Of a stretch of 64,000 nt of DNA, positions 16,378 through 23,851 are shown piece after piece. Below the pieces are notes generated by a model, which made no database searches, was not told where the DNA came from, and saw only the letters and a list, made by a program, of their open reading frames with translations. A program made the position numbers and the translations under genes. Origin of the DNA: Inquilinus limosus DSM 16000 (lineage in GTDB: Bacteria; Pseudomonadota; Alphaproteobacteria; DSM-16000; Inquilinaceae); NCBI RefSeq assembly GCF_000423185.1, contig NZ_KE383985.1, forward strand, positions 24,632-88,631. Direction: 5' to 3'. The stretch's first letter is position 1; each line of letters opens with the position of its first letter.

Positions 16378-16908
16378 ATGACGCGTTTCTTGCAACTTCT
16401 CGGGAGCCTTCTCCTCGCCATGGCCATCACCCAAGGGGCTTCGGCCCGCGACCTCGAAAACACGCTCTATCTCGACCTGAGCTACGGCCGGGTGGTGATC
16501 GAGCTGCGCCCCGACCTGGCGCCCAAGCACGTCGCCCGCATCAAGGAGCTGGTGCGCCAGGGCTTCTACGACGGGATCGTCTTCCACCGCGTGATCGAGG
16601 GCTTCATGGCCCAGACCGGCGACCCGACCGGCACCGGCATGGGCGGCTCCGGCCAGAAGCTGCCGGCCGAGTTCAGCAAGGAGCCGTTCAAGCGCGGCAC
16701 CGTCGGCATGGCCCGGGCGCAGGACCCGAACAGCGGCGACAGCCAGTTCTTCATCATGTTCGCGCCGGGCGACTTCCTGAACGGCCAGTACACCGTCTGG
16801 GGCCAGGTGGTCGAGGGCATGGAGTTCGTCGACAAGATCAAGCGCGGCGAGCCGCCGACCAACCCGGACAAGATCGTCAAGATGCAGGTCGCGGCCGACG
16901 CCAAGTAA
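16378..16908 (+). CDS. Exported cyclophilin-type peptidyl-prolyl isomerase
   Basis: A 176-residue protein with a signal peptide (MTRFLQLLGSLLLAMAITQG, cleavage after ASA) followed by a compact bacterial cyclophilin domain. Family motifs are present: FYDGIVFHRVIEGFMAQTGD, GQKLPAEF, GTVGMARAQDPNSGDSQFFI and GQYTVWGQVVEGM. It speeds proline isomerisation of exported proteins in the periplasm. The ATG follows a GGAG site; an in-frame TTG 16 codons upstream is less likely. Confidence 0.93.
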   Translation: MTRFLQLLGSLLLAMAITQGASARDLENTLYLDLSYGRVVIELRPDLAPKHVARIKELVRQGFYDGIVFHRVIEGFMAQTGDPTGTGMGGSGQKLPAEFSKEPFKRGTVGMARAQDPNSGDSQFFIMFAPGDFLNGQYTVWGQVVEGMEFVDKIKRGEPPTNPDKIVKMQVAADAK

Positions 16909-16941
16909 GGCGGCCTTTGAGATCGACTCTTCGGCCTTTTT

Positions 16942-17026
16942 CGTCATGGCGAGGCGCGAAGCGCCGCGGCCATCCAGGGGCCGGGGCCGCTGGATGGCCG
17001 CGCCCCTGCGGGGCTCGCCATGACGG
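16942..17026. repeat. Intergenic palindromic repeat, copy 1
   Basis: An ~85-base near-perfect palindrome with outer arms CGTCATGGCGAG / CTCGCCATGACG and inner GGCCATCCAG / CTGGATGGCC. A diverged copy lies at 44169-44250 in the other orientation. The core (GCGAGGCGCGAAGCGCCG...ATCCAG) belongs to a type of small interspersed palindrome I recall from many alphaproteobacterial intergenic regions. It may act as an mRNA end hairpin for the cyclophilin gene. Confidence 0.85.
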
Positions 17027-17073
17027 TCAATATTTCGGGCCGTCGGTTTAAGACAAGGCCACCGATCGAAGCG

Positions 17074-17098
17074 AAGCCCGGCCCTCGGCCGGGCTTTT
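17074..17098. terminator. Terminator hairpin between convergent genes
   Basis: A 10-bp perfect stem AAGCCCGGCC / GGCCGGGCTT with a CTC loop, followed by TT on the plus strand and flanked by A/T on both sides. It lies between the cyclophilin gene (+) and the chorismate-lyase-like gene (-), so it probably works in both directions. Confidence 0.75.
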
Positions 17099-17103
17099 GC
17101 TTA

Positions 17104-17805
17104 TCACAGGAAGCGGAACGCGATCAGCGCCATCTTATAGGTCTCGCGCACCTCGGAGATCGGCCTGCCGTCCTGGCGCAGGACCAGGGCGCGGTTCTCG
17201 AACAGCGGGGCGGCGGGATCGTAGGACGGGGCCGGCGCCGCGGCGGCCCAGCCGGCCAGCCGGTCGGCCGGCATCCTCTCCCACCCCTCGGGCAGCGCCT
17301 GCCACAGCACGGTCGAGGACAGGGTGCGGCGCGAGGGCCCGAGCGGCCGGATGGCGCGGCCGAAGGGTGTGTCGGTCTCGGTCAGCAGCGTGTTGATCTC
17401 CGGCGTCAGCCGGTTCGGCAGGTACCAGTTGTCGGCCTCGGACAGCACCTGGTCGCCGCAGACCAGCTGGACCCGGCGGTAGACCACGGGCTCGTCGCCA
17501 ACGATCTCCAGCTCCTTTCTCTGCTGTTCCGTCAGCGGCACCTCGCCGGGCACGCGCCTGGCCACGATCTTCGCCGCGGGCGCCAGCCCGTAGCGGCCGC
17601 ACCACTCCTCCAGGAACAGGGTGGCGCTGTCGGTGGCGCCGAGCCCGGCGCGCAGCGACTGCACCAGGGCGGTCAGCGCCAGCCGGTCGGACAGGGCGGC
17701 GGCGCCGGCCTCCTGGCCGGCCGTCACCTCCGCCCGGACCAGGGCGAGCGGCGCGGTCAGCGCCAGGGCGGCAGCGGCGGCGACGATCGGTAGGCGGCGC
17801 AGCAT
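17104..17805 (-). CDS. Exported chorismate-lyase-like (UbiC/UTRA-fold) protein
   Basis: A 233-residue protein with a signal peptide (MLRRLPIVAAAAALALTAPL, cleavage near VRA-EV). The body resembles the chorismate lyase / UTRA fold: EPVVYRRVQLVCGDQVLSEADNWYLPNRLTPE, DTPFGRAI, RTLSSTVLW. True chorismate lyase is cytoplasmic and makes 4-hydroxybenzoate for ubiquinone; an exported version cannot easily reach chorismate, so the role is uncertain and could be ligand binding. The start has a GAGGAG site. The reading frame stays open far upstream, but the codons there overlap the dipeptidase gene on the other strand. Confidence 0.72.
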   Translation of the reverse strand: MLRRLPIVAAAAALALTAPLALVRAEVTAGQEAGAAALSDRLALTALVQSLRAGLGATDSATLFLEEWCGRYGLAPAAKIVARRVPGEVPLTEQQRKELEIVGDEPVVYRRVQLVCGDQVLSEADNWYLPNRLTPEINTLLTETDTPFGRAIRPLGPSRRTLSSTVLWQALPEGWERMPADRLAGWAAAAPAPSYDPAAPLFENRALVLRQDGRPISEVRETYKMALIAFRFL

Positions 17806-17940
17806 CGGTCTCCTCATCTCGGCGGCGCAGGATGGCTGCATAGCGGGCGGAAGGCGCCACGGCAATCCGCCGCAGGAGGGCTTGACCGCGGCGACGGGTC
17901 GGGCTGGGCTGGCGCATCTGGTCCGCCCCGGAGGCCCGCC

Positions 17941-18915
17941 ATGCCCACCCTGTACGACCGCGCCCTGGTCTGGGACGCGCATAGCTGCCTGCCGCTGGTG
18001 CCCGATGCCGACGTCTCGCTGCTGGCCCGGCACAAGGCGGCCGGGATCGACTACGTCTCGATCAATATCGGCATGGATATGACGCCGCTGGACCGGGTGA
18101 TTCGCACCGTTGCCCATTTCCGCGACTGGATCCGCCGCCACCCAGAGGACTATGCGCTGGCCGGCAGCGTCGCCGAGATCCGCGCCGCCAAGGCGGCCGG
18201 GCGGCTGGCCGTCAGCTTCGACCTGGAGGGCGCGCTGCCGCTGATGGGCGACCTCGCCATGGTCGGCCTGTACCACGATCTCGGCGTGCGCCAGATCCAC
18301 TTCGCCTACAACCGGAACAACCCGGCTGCCGGCGGCTGCCACGACGAGGACATCCCCCTGCCCGCCTTCGGCCGGGCCCTGGTGGCCGAGATCAACCGCG
18401 TCGGCCTGCTGCTGGACTGCTCGCACACCGGGCATCGCAGCAGCCTGGACATCATGGCGGCCTCGACCCGGCCGGTGGTGTTCAGCCACGCCAATCCGCG
18501 CGCCCTCATCGACCATCCGCGCAACGTCACCGACGAGCAGATCCGCGCCTGCGCCGCCACCGGCGGGGTGGTCGGCATCAACGGCATCAGCCTGTTCCTC
18601 GGCGATGCGAGGAGCGAGACTGTGGCCCGGCACATCGATCACGTCGCCCAGCTGGTCGGCGCCGCCCATGCCGGCATCGGCCTCGACTTCCTGTTCGCGC
18701 CGGAGGTGGACGATGCGCCGCCCGGCCGCGACCGCGACTACTGGTGGCCGCCCGAGGCCGGCTACGGCACCGCTCACAGCGCCATCGCCCTGGTGCAGCC
18801 GGAGCAGTTGCCGGATCTGGCGGAGATCCTGCTGCGCCGCGGCTATGGCGAGGCGGACGTGCTGGGCATCCTCGGCGGCAATTTCTTGCGGGCTGCGGAA
18901 GCGGCTTGGGGATAG
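17941..18915 (+). CDS. M19-family (membrane dipeptidase type) peptidase
   Basis: A 324-residue zinc peptidase-like protein without a signal peptide. Family metal positions are seen at His14, Glu96 (FDLEGALP), His162 (DCSHTGH) and His183 (FSHANPR). The usual DxHxD start motif reads DAHSC, so the Asp ligand is replaced by Cys16, which could still bind zinc. Substrates of bacterial M19 enzymes include dipeptides and D-amino acid derivatives. A GGAGG site precedes the ATG. It converges on the dmeF gene with one base between stops. Confidence 0.87.
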   Translation: MPTLYDRALVWDAHSCLPLVPDADVSLLARHKAAGIDYVSINIGMDMTPLDRVIRTVAHFRDWIRRHPEDYALAGSVAEIRAAKAAGRLAVSFDLEGALPLMGDLAMVGLYHDLGVRQIHFAYNRNNPAAGGCHDEDIPLPAFGRALVAEINRVGLLLDCSHTGHRSSLDIMAASTRPVVFSHANPRALIDHPRNVTDEQIRACAATGGVVGINGISLFLGDARSETVARHIDHVAQLVGAAHAGIGLDFLFAPEVDDAPPGRDRDYWWPPEAGYGTAHSAIALVQPEQLPDLAEILLRRGYGEADVLGILGGNFLRAAEAAWG

Positions 18916-18916
18916 G

Positions 18917-19894
18917 TCACGCAGCCGCGCGGTGGTCGCAGAGATTGACCTCGACGGTCACATGCGACAGGCCGGGCAGGCCGCCGAGCCGGGCCTTGTA
19001 CTGCACCGGCGGCTGCGGGTGGTCGCTGACCAGCGCCACGATCGCGGCGGCGTGGCCGGGGCCGACGCGCCAGAGATGCAGGTCGGCGATGCGGTCGCCG
19101 CCGGTCTCGAGGCGGTCGCGGATCGCCTCGGCGAGGCCTGGATCCGGCACGGTGTCGAGCAGCACCGCCCCCGAGTCGCGCAAGAGGCCCCAGGACCAGC
19201 GCGCGATCATCACGCCGCCGGCGATCCCCATCAGCGGATCCATCCAGGCCCAGCCGTAGAGCCGCCCGGCGAGCAGGCCGAGGATGGCGCCGACCGAGGT
19301 CACGGCATCGGCCAGCACGTGGAAATAGGCCGCGCGCAGATTGTGGTCGCGGTCATGGGCATGGTGGTGCCCGTGATCGTGATCGTGGTGGTGGTGATCG
19401 TGGTCGTGATGATGGCCATGACCGTGATGGTGATGGCCGTCGTCGTGCAGCAGCCAGGCGCTGGCGAGGTTGACGGCGAGGCCGACCACGGCGATGACGA
19501 TCGCCTGGTCATAGGCGATGTCGACCGGGTTCAGCAGGCGCACCGTCGATTCCCAGCCGATGCCGAGGGCGATCACCGCCAGCACCAGGGCGCTGGCGAA
19601 GCCGGCGAGGTCGCCGAGCTTGCCGGTGCCGAAGGCGAAACGCGGATCGCGAGCGTGGCGGCGGGCGTAGCGGTAGGCCAGGGCCGCGACGCCCAGCGCC
19701 CCGGCATGGGTCGCCATGTGCAGCCCGTCTGCCAGGAGAGCCATCGAGCCGAAGGCGAGGCCGCCGACGATCTCGCCCACCATCATGGCCGCGGTCAGCG
19801 CCACCACCCAGCGGGTGCGGCGTTCGTTGCGGGCATGATCGGCGCCCAGGAACAGGTGGTCGTGCCGCCAGGCGTCCAGGGAACGGCTGTGCAT
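18917..19894 (-). CDS. dmeF: Cation diffusion facilitator, DmeF-like Co/Ni efflux
   Basis: A 325-residue inner-membrane metal/proton antiporter with six hydrophobic helices. The metal site motifs are D56-x2-H59 in helix 2 (ADGLHMATHA) and H192-x3-D196 in helix 5 (FHVLADAV). Between helices 4 and 5 a loop at residues 150-184 is almost pure His/Asp/Gly, a metal-collecting segment. A C-terminal ferredoxin-like cytoplasmic domain follows. The upstream CsoR/RcnR-type regulator gene gives the dmeRF arrangement described in rhizobia for cobalt and nickel. Start has GGGAGG. Confidence 0.9.
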   Translation of the reverse strand: MHSRSLDAWRHDHLFLGADHARNERRTRWVVALTAAMMVGEIVGGLAFGSMALLADGLHMATHAGALGVAALAYRYARRHARDPRFAFGTGKLGDLAGFASALVLAVIALGIGWESTVRLLNPVDIAYDQAIVIAVVGLAVNLASAWLLHDDGHHHHGHGHHHDHDHHHHDHDHGHHHAHDRDHNLRAAYFHVLADAVTSVGAILGLLAGRLYGWAWMDPLMGIAGGVMIARWSWGLLRDSGAVLLDTVPDPGLAEAIRDRLETGGDRIADLHLWRVGPGHAAAIVALVSDHPQPPVQYKARLGGLPGLSHVTVEVNLCDHRAAA

Positions 19895-19911
19895 CGGCGC
19901 CTCCCGAGAGC

Positions 19912-20097
19912 TCAGTGGAGCAGGAGAAGGGCCGGATGGCCGGTCCAGTCGCAGACGTCGCGCTGCGCCACCTCGACCGGCACGTCCGGGTGGTTGTGGC
20001 GGTACAGCCTCAGCGCCGCCTGGAAGGCCCATTCCGGCGGCTCGGCCCGGGCGCAGAGTTCGCGATAGACCCGTTCGACGGCGACGCGGCAGCACAT
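19912..20097 (-). CDS. Small cysteine-containing protein between dmeR and dmeF
   Basis: A 61-residue protein of no recognised family. It starts MCCRVAVERVYRELCARAEPP and ends DVCDWTGHPALLLLH; Cys2, Cys3, Cys15 and Cys49 plus several His could bind metal. The ATG has a GAGGG site that overlaps the stop of dmeR, 7 bases downstream of it, and the stop lies 17 bases before the dmeF start. Tight packing inside a metal operon suggests a real gene with a metal-related role; this is inference. Confidence 0.65.
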   Translation of the reverse strand: MCCRVAVERVYRELCARAEPPEWAFQAALRLYRHNHPDVPVEVAQRDVCDWTGHPALLLLH

Positions 20098-20104
20098 GGC
20101 GCCC

Positions 20105-20371
20105 TCACAGATATTTGGTGATCTCGCGCAGCGACGCGAGATGGGTCTCGCGGCCCTCGGCCGACCCGTTGGAGAGATGCGCGACGCAATGGTCGACATG
20201 ATCGAGGATCAGCATGGTCTTCGCCTTCTCCACCGCCTTGATCACGGCCTGGAGCTGCTGGGCGATGGCGAGGCCGTCCTCGCCGGCCTCGACCATGCGC
20301 AGCGTCGCGGCGAGATGGCCCTGGGCCCGCTTCAGCCGGCCCAGGATCTCGGGGTTGTTGGCATGGCTCAT
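20105..20371 (-). CDS. dmeR: CsoR/RcnR-family metal-sensing repressor, DmeR-like
   Basis: An 88-residue all-helical repressor of the DUF156 family (PEILGRLKRAQGHLAATLRMVE, then IAQQLQAVIKAVEKAKTMLI and DHVDHCVAH). His3, His58 and Cys62 fall on family ligand positions, but the usual Cys near residue 33 (x-C-L-x-I-AQQL) is Gly33. Metal choice may therefore differ from known DmeR. It is the first gene of the dmeR-orf-dmeF operon; an ATCCCC-N5-GGGGAT site lies 11 bases upstream. Confidence 0.87.
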   Translation of the reverse strand: MSHANNPEILGRLKRAQGHLAATLRMVEAGEDGLAIAQQLQAVIKAVEKAKTMLILDHVDHCVAHLSNGSAEGRETHLASLREITKYL

Positions 20372-20382
20372 GGCATGAACCT

Positions 20383-20399
20383 ATCCCCCTGGAGGGGAT
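20383..20399 (-). promoter_or_regulatory. Candidate DmeR operator
   Basis: ATCCCCCTGGAGGGGAT is an inverted repeat (ATCCCC / GGGGAT, 5-base centre) just upstream of dmeR. CsoR/RcnR repressors bind G/C tracts flanked by A/T, so this is the expected type of autoregulatory site controlling dmeR, the small gene and dmeF together. Confidence 0.6.
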
Positions 20400-20510
20400 G
20401 TGGCAAGGATGCCCGCGAGAGCACTTCCATTTGCGCGACCCTCGGATGACCGGAACGCCGTTTCCCGAACGCGCCGATCCGTCGTAAACGACGGACATAT
20501 CGGAGGGGCA

Positions 20511-21218
20511 GTGGGTCCATCGGAGAACATCGCGGCATCGGGGCCAGACCCGGCGGGCCGCTTCGGCCTGGCTGGACGGCCGGTCCTGGCCAGCGGCCTT
20601 GCGGTCGCCCTGCTCTGCCTGATCCTGGTCGCTTTCGCCGACCGGCCGGCGGCGCTGTGGTTCGAGGCGCATCGCGGCTCCGACGTCATCGCCGCGGTCA
20701 AGATCTTCACCGATATCGGCCTGGGCGTCTGGTGGTATGCGCTGGCGATCCTGGGCTGGCTGGGCTTCCGCTTCACCGCCTTCCTGGCCGCCTATGGCGA
20801 CGTCCGCGGACAGCGGCTGAAGCGTGCCCGCGGCTTCGGCTTCATGCTGACGGCGCTTCTGGCCACCACCCTGACCAACTGGATGCTGAAGGCCGTGATC
20901 GGACGGCCGCGGCCGCGCCACCTGTTCCGCCAGGACGCCTTCGCGCCGCACCCCTTCGGCTGGGACCTGTTCTCGAACAGCTTTCCCTCCGGCCACGCCC
21001 AGACCATGGCCACGGCGATGACCGCGCTGTGGATTCTGTTCCCGCGCTGGGGCTGGGCCTTCGGCCTGCTGGGCGGGCTGGTGGCGCTGAGCCGGGTGGT
21101 CGTCACCTCGCACTACCCGGCCGACATCGTCGCCGGCGCCTGGCTGGGCGTGGTCGTGGCGCTGGCCGTCCGCCGCTGCGTCGAGGCCACCGGCGGGCCG
21201 GTGACGGTGACCCGATGA
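20511..21218 (+). CDS. PAP2-family membrane phosphatase
   Basis: A 235-residue inner-membrane lipid phosphatase. Active-site motifs are KAVIGRPRPRH, NSFPSGHAQT and SRVVVTSHYPAD, equivalent to the three PAP2 signature blocks. Substrates in the family include phosphatidate, phosphatidylglycerophosphate and undecaprenyl pyrophosphate. GTG 20511 was chosen because GGAGGGG lies just before it; the frame is open for 37 more codons without comparable signal. It is translationally coupled to the next gene (ATGA). Confidence 0.87.
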   Translation: MGPSENIAASGPDPAGRFGLAGRPVLASGLAVALLCLILVAFADRPAALWFEAHRGSDVIAAVKIFTDIGLGVWWYALAILGWLGFRFTAFLAAYGDVRGQRLKRARGFGFMLTALLATTLTNWMLKAVIGRPRPRHLFRQDAFAPHPFGWDLFSNSFPSGHAQTMATAMTALWILFPRWGWAFGLLGGLVALSRVVVTSHYPADIVAGAWLGVVVALAVRRCVEATGGPVTVTR

Positions 21219-22099
21219 TCGCGCTGATCGCCGCCCTGATCCCGGTGCTGGCGCCGGTGATCGCCTCGGCCGGGGTCGGCTATGTCTGGGCCCGGTCGCG
21301 CCACCCCTTCGATCTCGGCTTCGTCACCCGCCTCGTGACCTATGTCGGCTCGCCCTGCCTGGTGTTCTCGACCCTGACCCGGTATCACGTCCCGGCCGCG
21401 GAGATCGTCGGCCAGGCCGGCCTCGCCATGCTGTCGGTCTTCGCCTGCGGCCTGGTCGGCGGGCTGGCGCTGCACCTCTCCGGCCGCAAGGTGCGGCCGC
21501 TGCTGCCGACGGTGATGCTGCCGAACGCCGGCAACCTCGGCCTGCCGATCGCCTATTTCGCCTTCGGCGACCAGGGGCTGGCGCTGGCCCTGCCCTTCTC
21601 CGCCGCCATGACGATGCTGCAGTTCACCGTCGGCGTCTCCTGCGCCTCCGGCCACAGCCGGTGGACCGAGATCGTGAAGACGCCGACGATCTACGCCATC
21701 CTGCTGGCGATCGCCTTCGCCGCCGGCGGCATCGAGACGCCGCGCTGGCTGGCCAACGCGACCGAGCTGCTGGGCGGCGTCACCCTGCCGCTGATGCTGA
21801 TCGCGCTGGGCGTGTCGCTGGCCAGCCTGCGCATCGCCAATCTGGGCCACGCCCTGTGGCTGGCGGGGCTGCGCCTGGTCCTCGGCCTCGCCGCCGGATA
21901 CGGCGTGGTCTGGCTGTTCGCCATCCCGCACCCGACCGCGGCCATCCTGATCCTGCAGTCCGCCATGCCGCCGGCGGTGTTCAATTACCTGTTCGCCGCC
22001 CGCTACGGCGGCCCGGTGGAGGAGGTGGCCGGCGCCGTCGTGGTCGGCACCGCCATCAGCCTGCTGACCTTGCCCGTGCTGCTGGCGGTGCTGATGTAG
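21215..22099 (+). CDS. AEC-family (auxin efflux carrier-like) permease
   Basis: A 294-residue membrane protein with about ten helices in two halves. Conserved stretches are LVTYVGSPCLVFSTL, MLPNAGNLGLPIAYFAFG and ILQSAMPPAVFNYLFA, typical of the AEC family that moves organic acids such as malate or malonate. The start overlaps the PAP2 stop, so the two are made together. Substrate is not determinable. Confidence 0.9.
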   Translation: MIALIAALIPVLAPVIASAGVGYVWARSRHPFDLGFVTRLVTYVGSPCLVFSTLTRYHVPAAEIVGQAGLAMLSVFACGLVGGLALHLSGRKVRPLLPTVMLPNAGNLGLPIAYFAFGDQGLALALPFSAAMTMLQFTVGVSCASGHSRWTEIVKTPTIYAILLAIAFAAGGIETPRWLANATELLGGVTLPLMLIALGVSLASLRIANLGHALWLAGLRLVLGLAAGYGVVWLFAIPHPTAAILILQSAMPPAVFNYLFAARYGGPVEEVAGAVVVGTAISLLTLPVLLAVLM

Positions 22100-22123
22100 G
22101 AGCCGCCCGACAATGCTACTGAA

Positions 22124-22214
22124 GCGGCCGTCTGACGGTGATTTTTCCGCTTCCGGTGCTCACGGACTTTAACGTCCGCTGCGCCCCGGTTCTCAAAATC
22201 ACCGCCAGCCGACT
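22124..22214 (+). repeat. 91-bp imperfect palindromic repeat, copy A
   Basis: A 91-base element running from GCGGCCGTCTGACG to CGCCAGCCGACT, with an internal hairpin around CACGGAC/GTCCGCTG and outer GGTGATTTT / AAAATCACC arms. The reverse strand at 54554-54644 is the same length and about 84% identical without gaps by hand count. It lies between the AEC gene and the convergent SHOCT mini-gene. Confidence 0.85.
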
Positions 22215-22240
22215 CGCTCCAGCGCATTCTCGAACGGCTC

Positions 22241-22420
22241 CTATGCCCCCTCTATCTCGCGCCGCCGCGCCTCGTAGGTCGCCTGGTCGATCAGCCCGCG
22301 CCGGCGCATCACCTCCAACGCCGCCAGGGCCTGGCGGCGGTCGTCGCCGCCGGCCGAGCCGCTTTCCGCATCCGCCGCGCCGCTGGCCGCGGCCGGCTGC
22401 GCCCGGTTCCTGTCCGCCAT
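22241..22420 (-). CDS. SHOCT-like small protein (59 aa)
   Basis: A 59-residue protein. The first half is low-complexity (MADRNRAQPAAASGAADAES), the second half DRRQALAALEVMRRRGLIDQ followed by ATYEARRREIEG fits the short C-terminal SHOCT helix pattern (L-x2-L-x2-L-x3-GLI-x3-EF/Y-x2-K/R). SHOCT modules are thought to mediate oligomerisation or protein/nucleic-acid contacts. It starts 99 bases from the divergent SCO gene. Confidence 0.65.
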   Translation of the reverse strand: MADRNRAQPAAASGAADAESGSAGGDDRRQALAALEVMRRRGLIDQATYEARRREIEGA

Positions 22421-22519
22421 GATATCGTCCGTCCGTTCTGCGACGCCGCGCGCGCTTCCGTACGGACGGCGCGGCGCCTATGACAGCACCATATGAGGCA
22501 AGGAGGACGGCCGGTCGAG

Positions 22520-23116
22520 ATGTGGACGAAGCGGATCCTGCGGGCCCTGGCGCTGGCCGTGCCCGCCCTCGTCATCGCGGCGGCCGTCGCCTTCTGGCTG
22601 GGCCCGCCGGGCGGCCGCGGCGTCACCGGCCAGGGCTTCGGCTCGGTCGGCGGCCCGATCGCGCTGGTCGACCCGGGCGGCAAGCCGGTCACCGAGAAGG
22701 ACTTCGCCGGCAAGGACGCGCTGGTCTTCTTCGGCTTCACCAATTGCCCGGACGTGTGCCCGACCGAGCTGTCGACCATGGCGGCGGCGCTGGATACGCT
22801 GGGGCCGAAGGCCGACGGGGTGGTGCCGGTCTTCATCACCGTGGATCCGGAGCGCGACACGCCCGACGTGGTCGGCGAATACGCCCAGGCATTCCATCCG
22901 CGCATGATCGGCCTGACCGGCACGCCGGAGCAGATCGCCAAGGCGGCCAAGGCGTTCCGCGTCTACTACCAGAAGGCGCCGCGCGACGATGGCTCTTACT
23001 CCATGGACCATTCCGCCTTCGTCTATCTGATGGGCCCGGACTGGCAGGTGCTGGACATCCTGCCGCCGCAGCTGTCGCCGCAGGACATGGCGCAGAGGAT
23101 CGGGAAACAGCTCTGA
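22520..23116 (+). CDS. SCO1/SenC-family copper chaperone
   Basis: A 198-residue protein anchored by an N-terminal membrane helix (about residues 10-27), with a thioredoxin-like periplasmic domain. Copper ligands are C76-PDV-C80 (FTNCPDVCPT) and the His in SMDHSAF. It delivers copper to the CuA site of cytochrome oxidase or keeps its cysteines reduced. ATG 22520 is used; AGGAGG lies 13 bases upstream, slightly far. An in-frame ATG at 22493 has no ribosome site. Confidence 0.92.
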   Translation: MWTKRILRALALAVPALVIAAAVAFWLGPPGGRGVTGQGFGSVGGPIALVDPGGKPVTEKDFAGKDALVFFGFTNCPDVCPTELSTMAAALDTLGPKADGVVPVFITVDPERDTPDVVGEYAQAFHPRMIGLTGTPEQIAKAAKAFRVYYQKAPRDDGSYSMDHSAFVYLMGPDWQVLDILPPQLSPQDMAQRIGKQL

Positions 23117-23193
23117 CCGGAAGCGGGGTTGCGATCGCGCCCGACGTGCTATCGTGGCCCGAACCACGATCGTTCGCTCTCGGGAGTCGCCTC

Positions 23194-23679
23194 ATGACCC
23201 TTCGCCACGCCGTCCTGGCCGGGCTCGCCTTCCTCGTCCTCAACGGCTGCTCCGAGCGCGAGGCCCGGCAGCAGCAGGCGTTGGCGGCCCAGAGCGACCT
23301 GGTCGGCACCAGCGAGGCGCAGCTGCTGGCCTGCGCCGGCACGCCCGCCCGCAGCCGGAGCGCCGGCAACACCCGCTACCTGACCTATCAGAGCGCCGGG
23401 ATGAGCGCGGACGAGGCCGCCGGCGTCGGCGGCTTCGGCGGCAGCACCGCCGGGACCGCCATGGGCGTCAACCCGGTCAACCGCGGCGTCGGCATGCCGA
23501 TCGGCACCAGCGCGCTGGACCCGAACTACTGCGAAGCCACCTTCACCCTGGTCGACGGCCGGGTCGCGGAGGTTCGCTACCGCACCTCGGGCGGCTATTT
23601 CCGCACCGCGTCGTGCTCCGACATCGTCGCGCCCTGCATGGGCGGGCCGACCTTCGACCCCGGCCAGCCGACGCAGTAA
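23194..23679 (+). CDS. Hypothetical lipoprotein
   Basis: A 161-residue protein with a lipoprotein signal (MTLRHAVLAGLAFLVLNGC, lipobox LNGC). The mature part has SmpA/BamE-like features only in outline: an early LVGTSEAQLLACAGTPARS segment similar to the 'G-x-s-x-x-x-l-x-x-l-G-x-P' motif of small outer-membrane lipoproteins, then a Gly/Ser-rich stretch and C-terminal cysteines (ASCSDIVAPC). Function unknown. It follows SCO by 77 bases. Confidence 0.75.
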   Translation: MTLRHAVLAGLAFLVLNGCSEREARQQQALAAQSDLVGTSEAQLLACAGTPARSRSAGNTRYLTYQSAGMSADEAAGVGGFGGSTAGTAMGVNPVNRGVGMPIGTSALDPNYCEATFTLVDGRVAEVRYRTSGGYFRTASCSDIVAPCMGGPTFDPGQPTQ

Positions 23680-23774
23680 CCGGCCCGCCGTCGGCGGCGG
23701 AGCACAAACCGTCGCGGATCGGATGGAGCCGGGGCGCGGAAATCGGGCCTCTGTTCGCAATCCGCCCGCGCCGG

Positions 23775-23803
23775 TTGCCGATCCCGGCCGCGGGCACTAA
23801 AAG
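23775..23803 (+). promoter_or_regulatory. Candidate promoter of etfBA
   Basis: TTGCCG and TAAAAG with a 17-base spacer lie 49 bases before the etfB start. Each hexamer matches four of six consensus positions. No operator-like palindrome is obvious. Confidence 0.4.
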
Positions 23804-23851
23804 CGTCATATTGCAGCGCGGAAAGCGCGCCGTCCCATGGAGTGCGAGCCG

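Noticed and set aside
17806-18777. 557-codon frame extending the chorismate-lyase-like gene upstream
   Set aside because: The extension is antisense to the M19 dipeptidase, while an ATG with GAGGAG and a signal peptide starts at 17805.
22124-22214. Coding function for the 91-bp repeat
   Set aside because: Frames through the two copies can be read as similar short peptides (for example DF-VRCAPV) but have no ribosome site, and the mismatches do not favour third codon positions.
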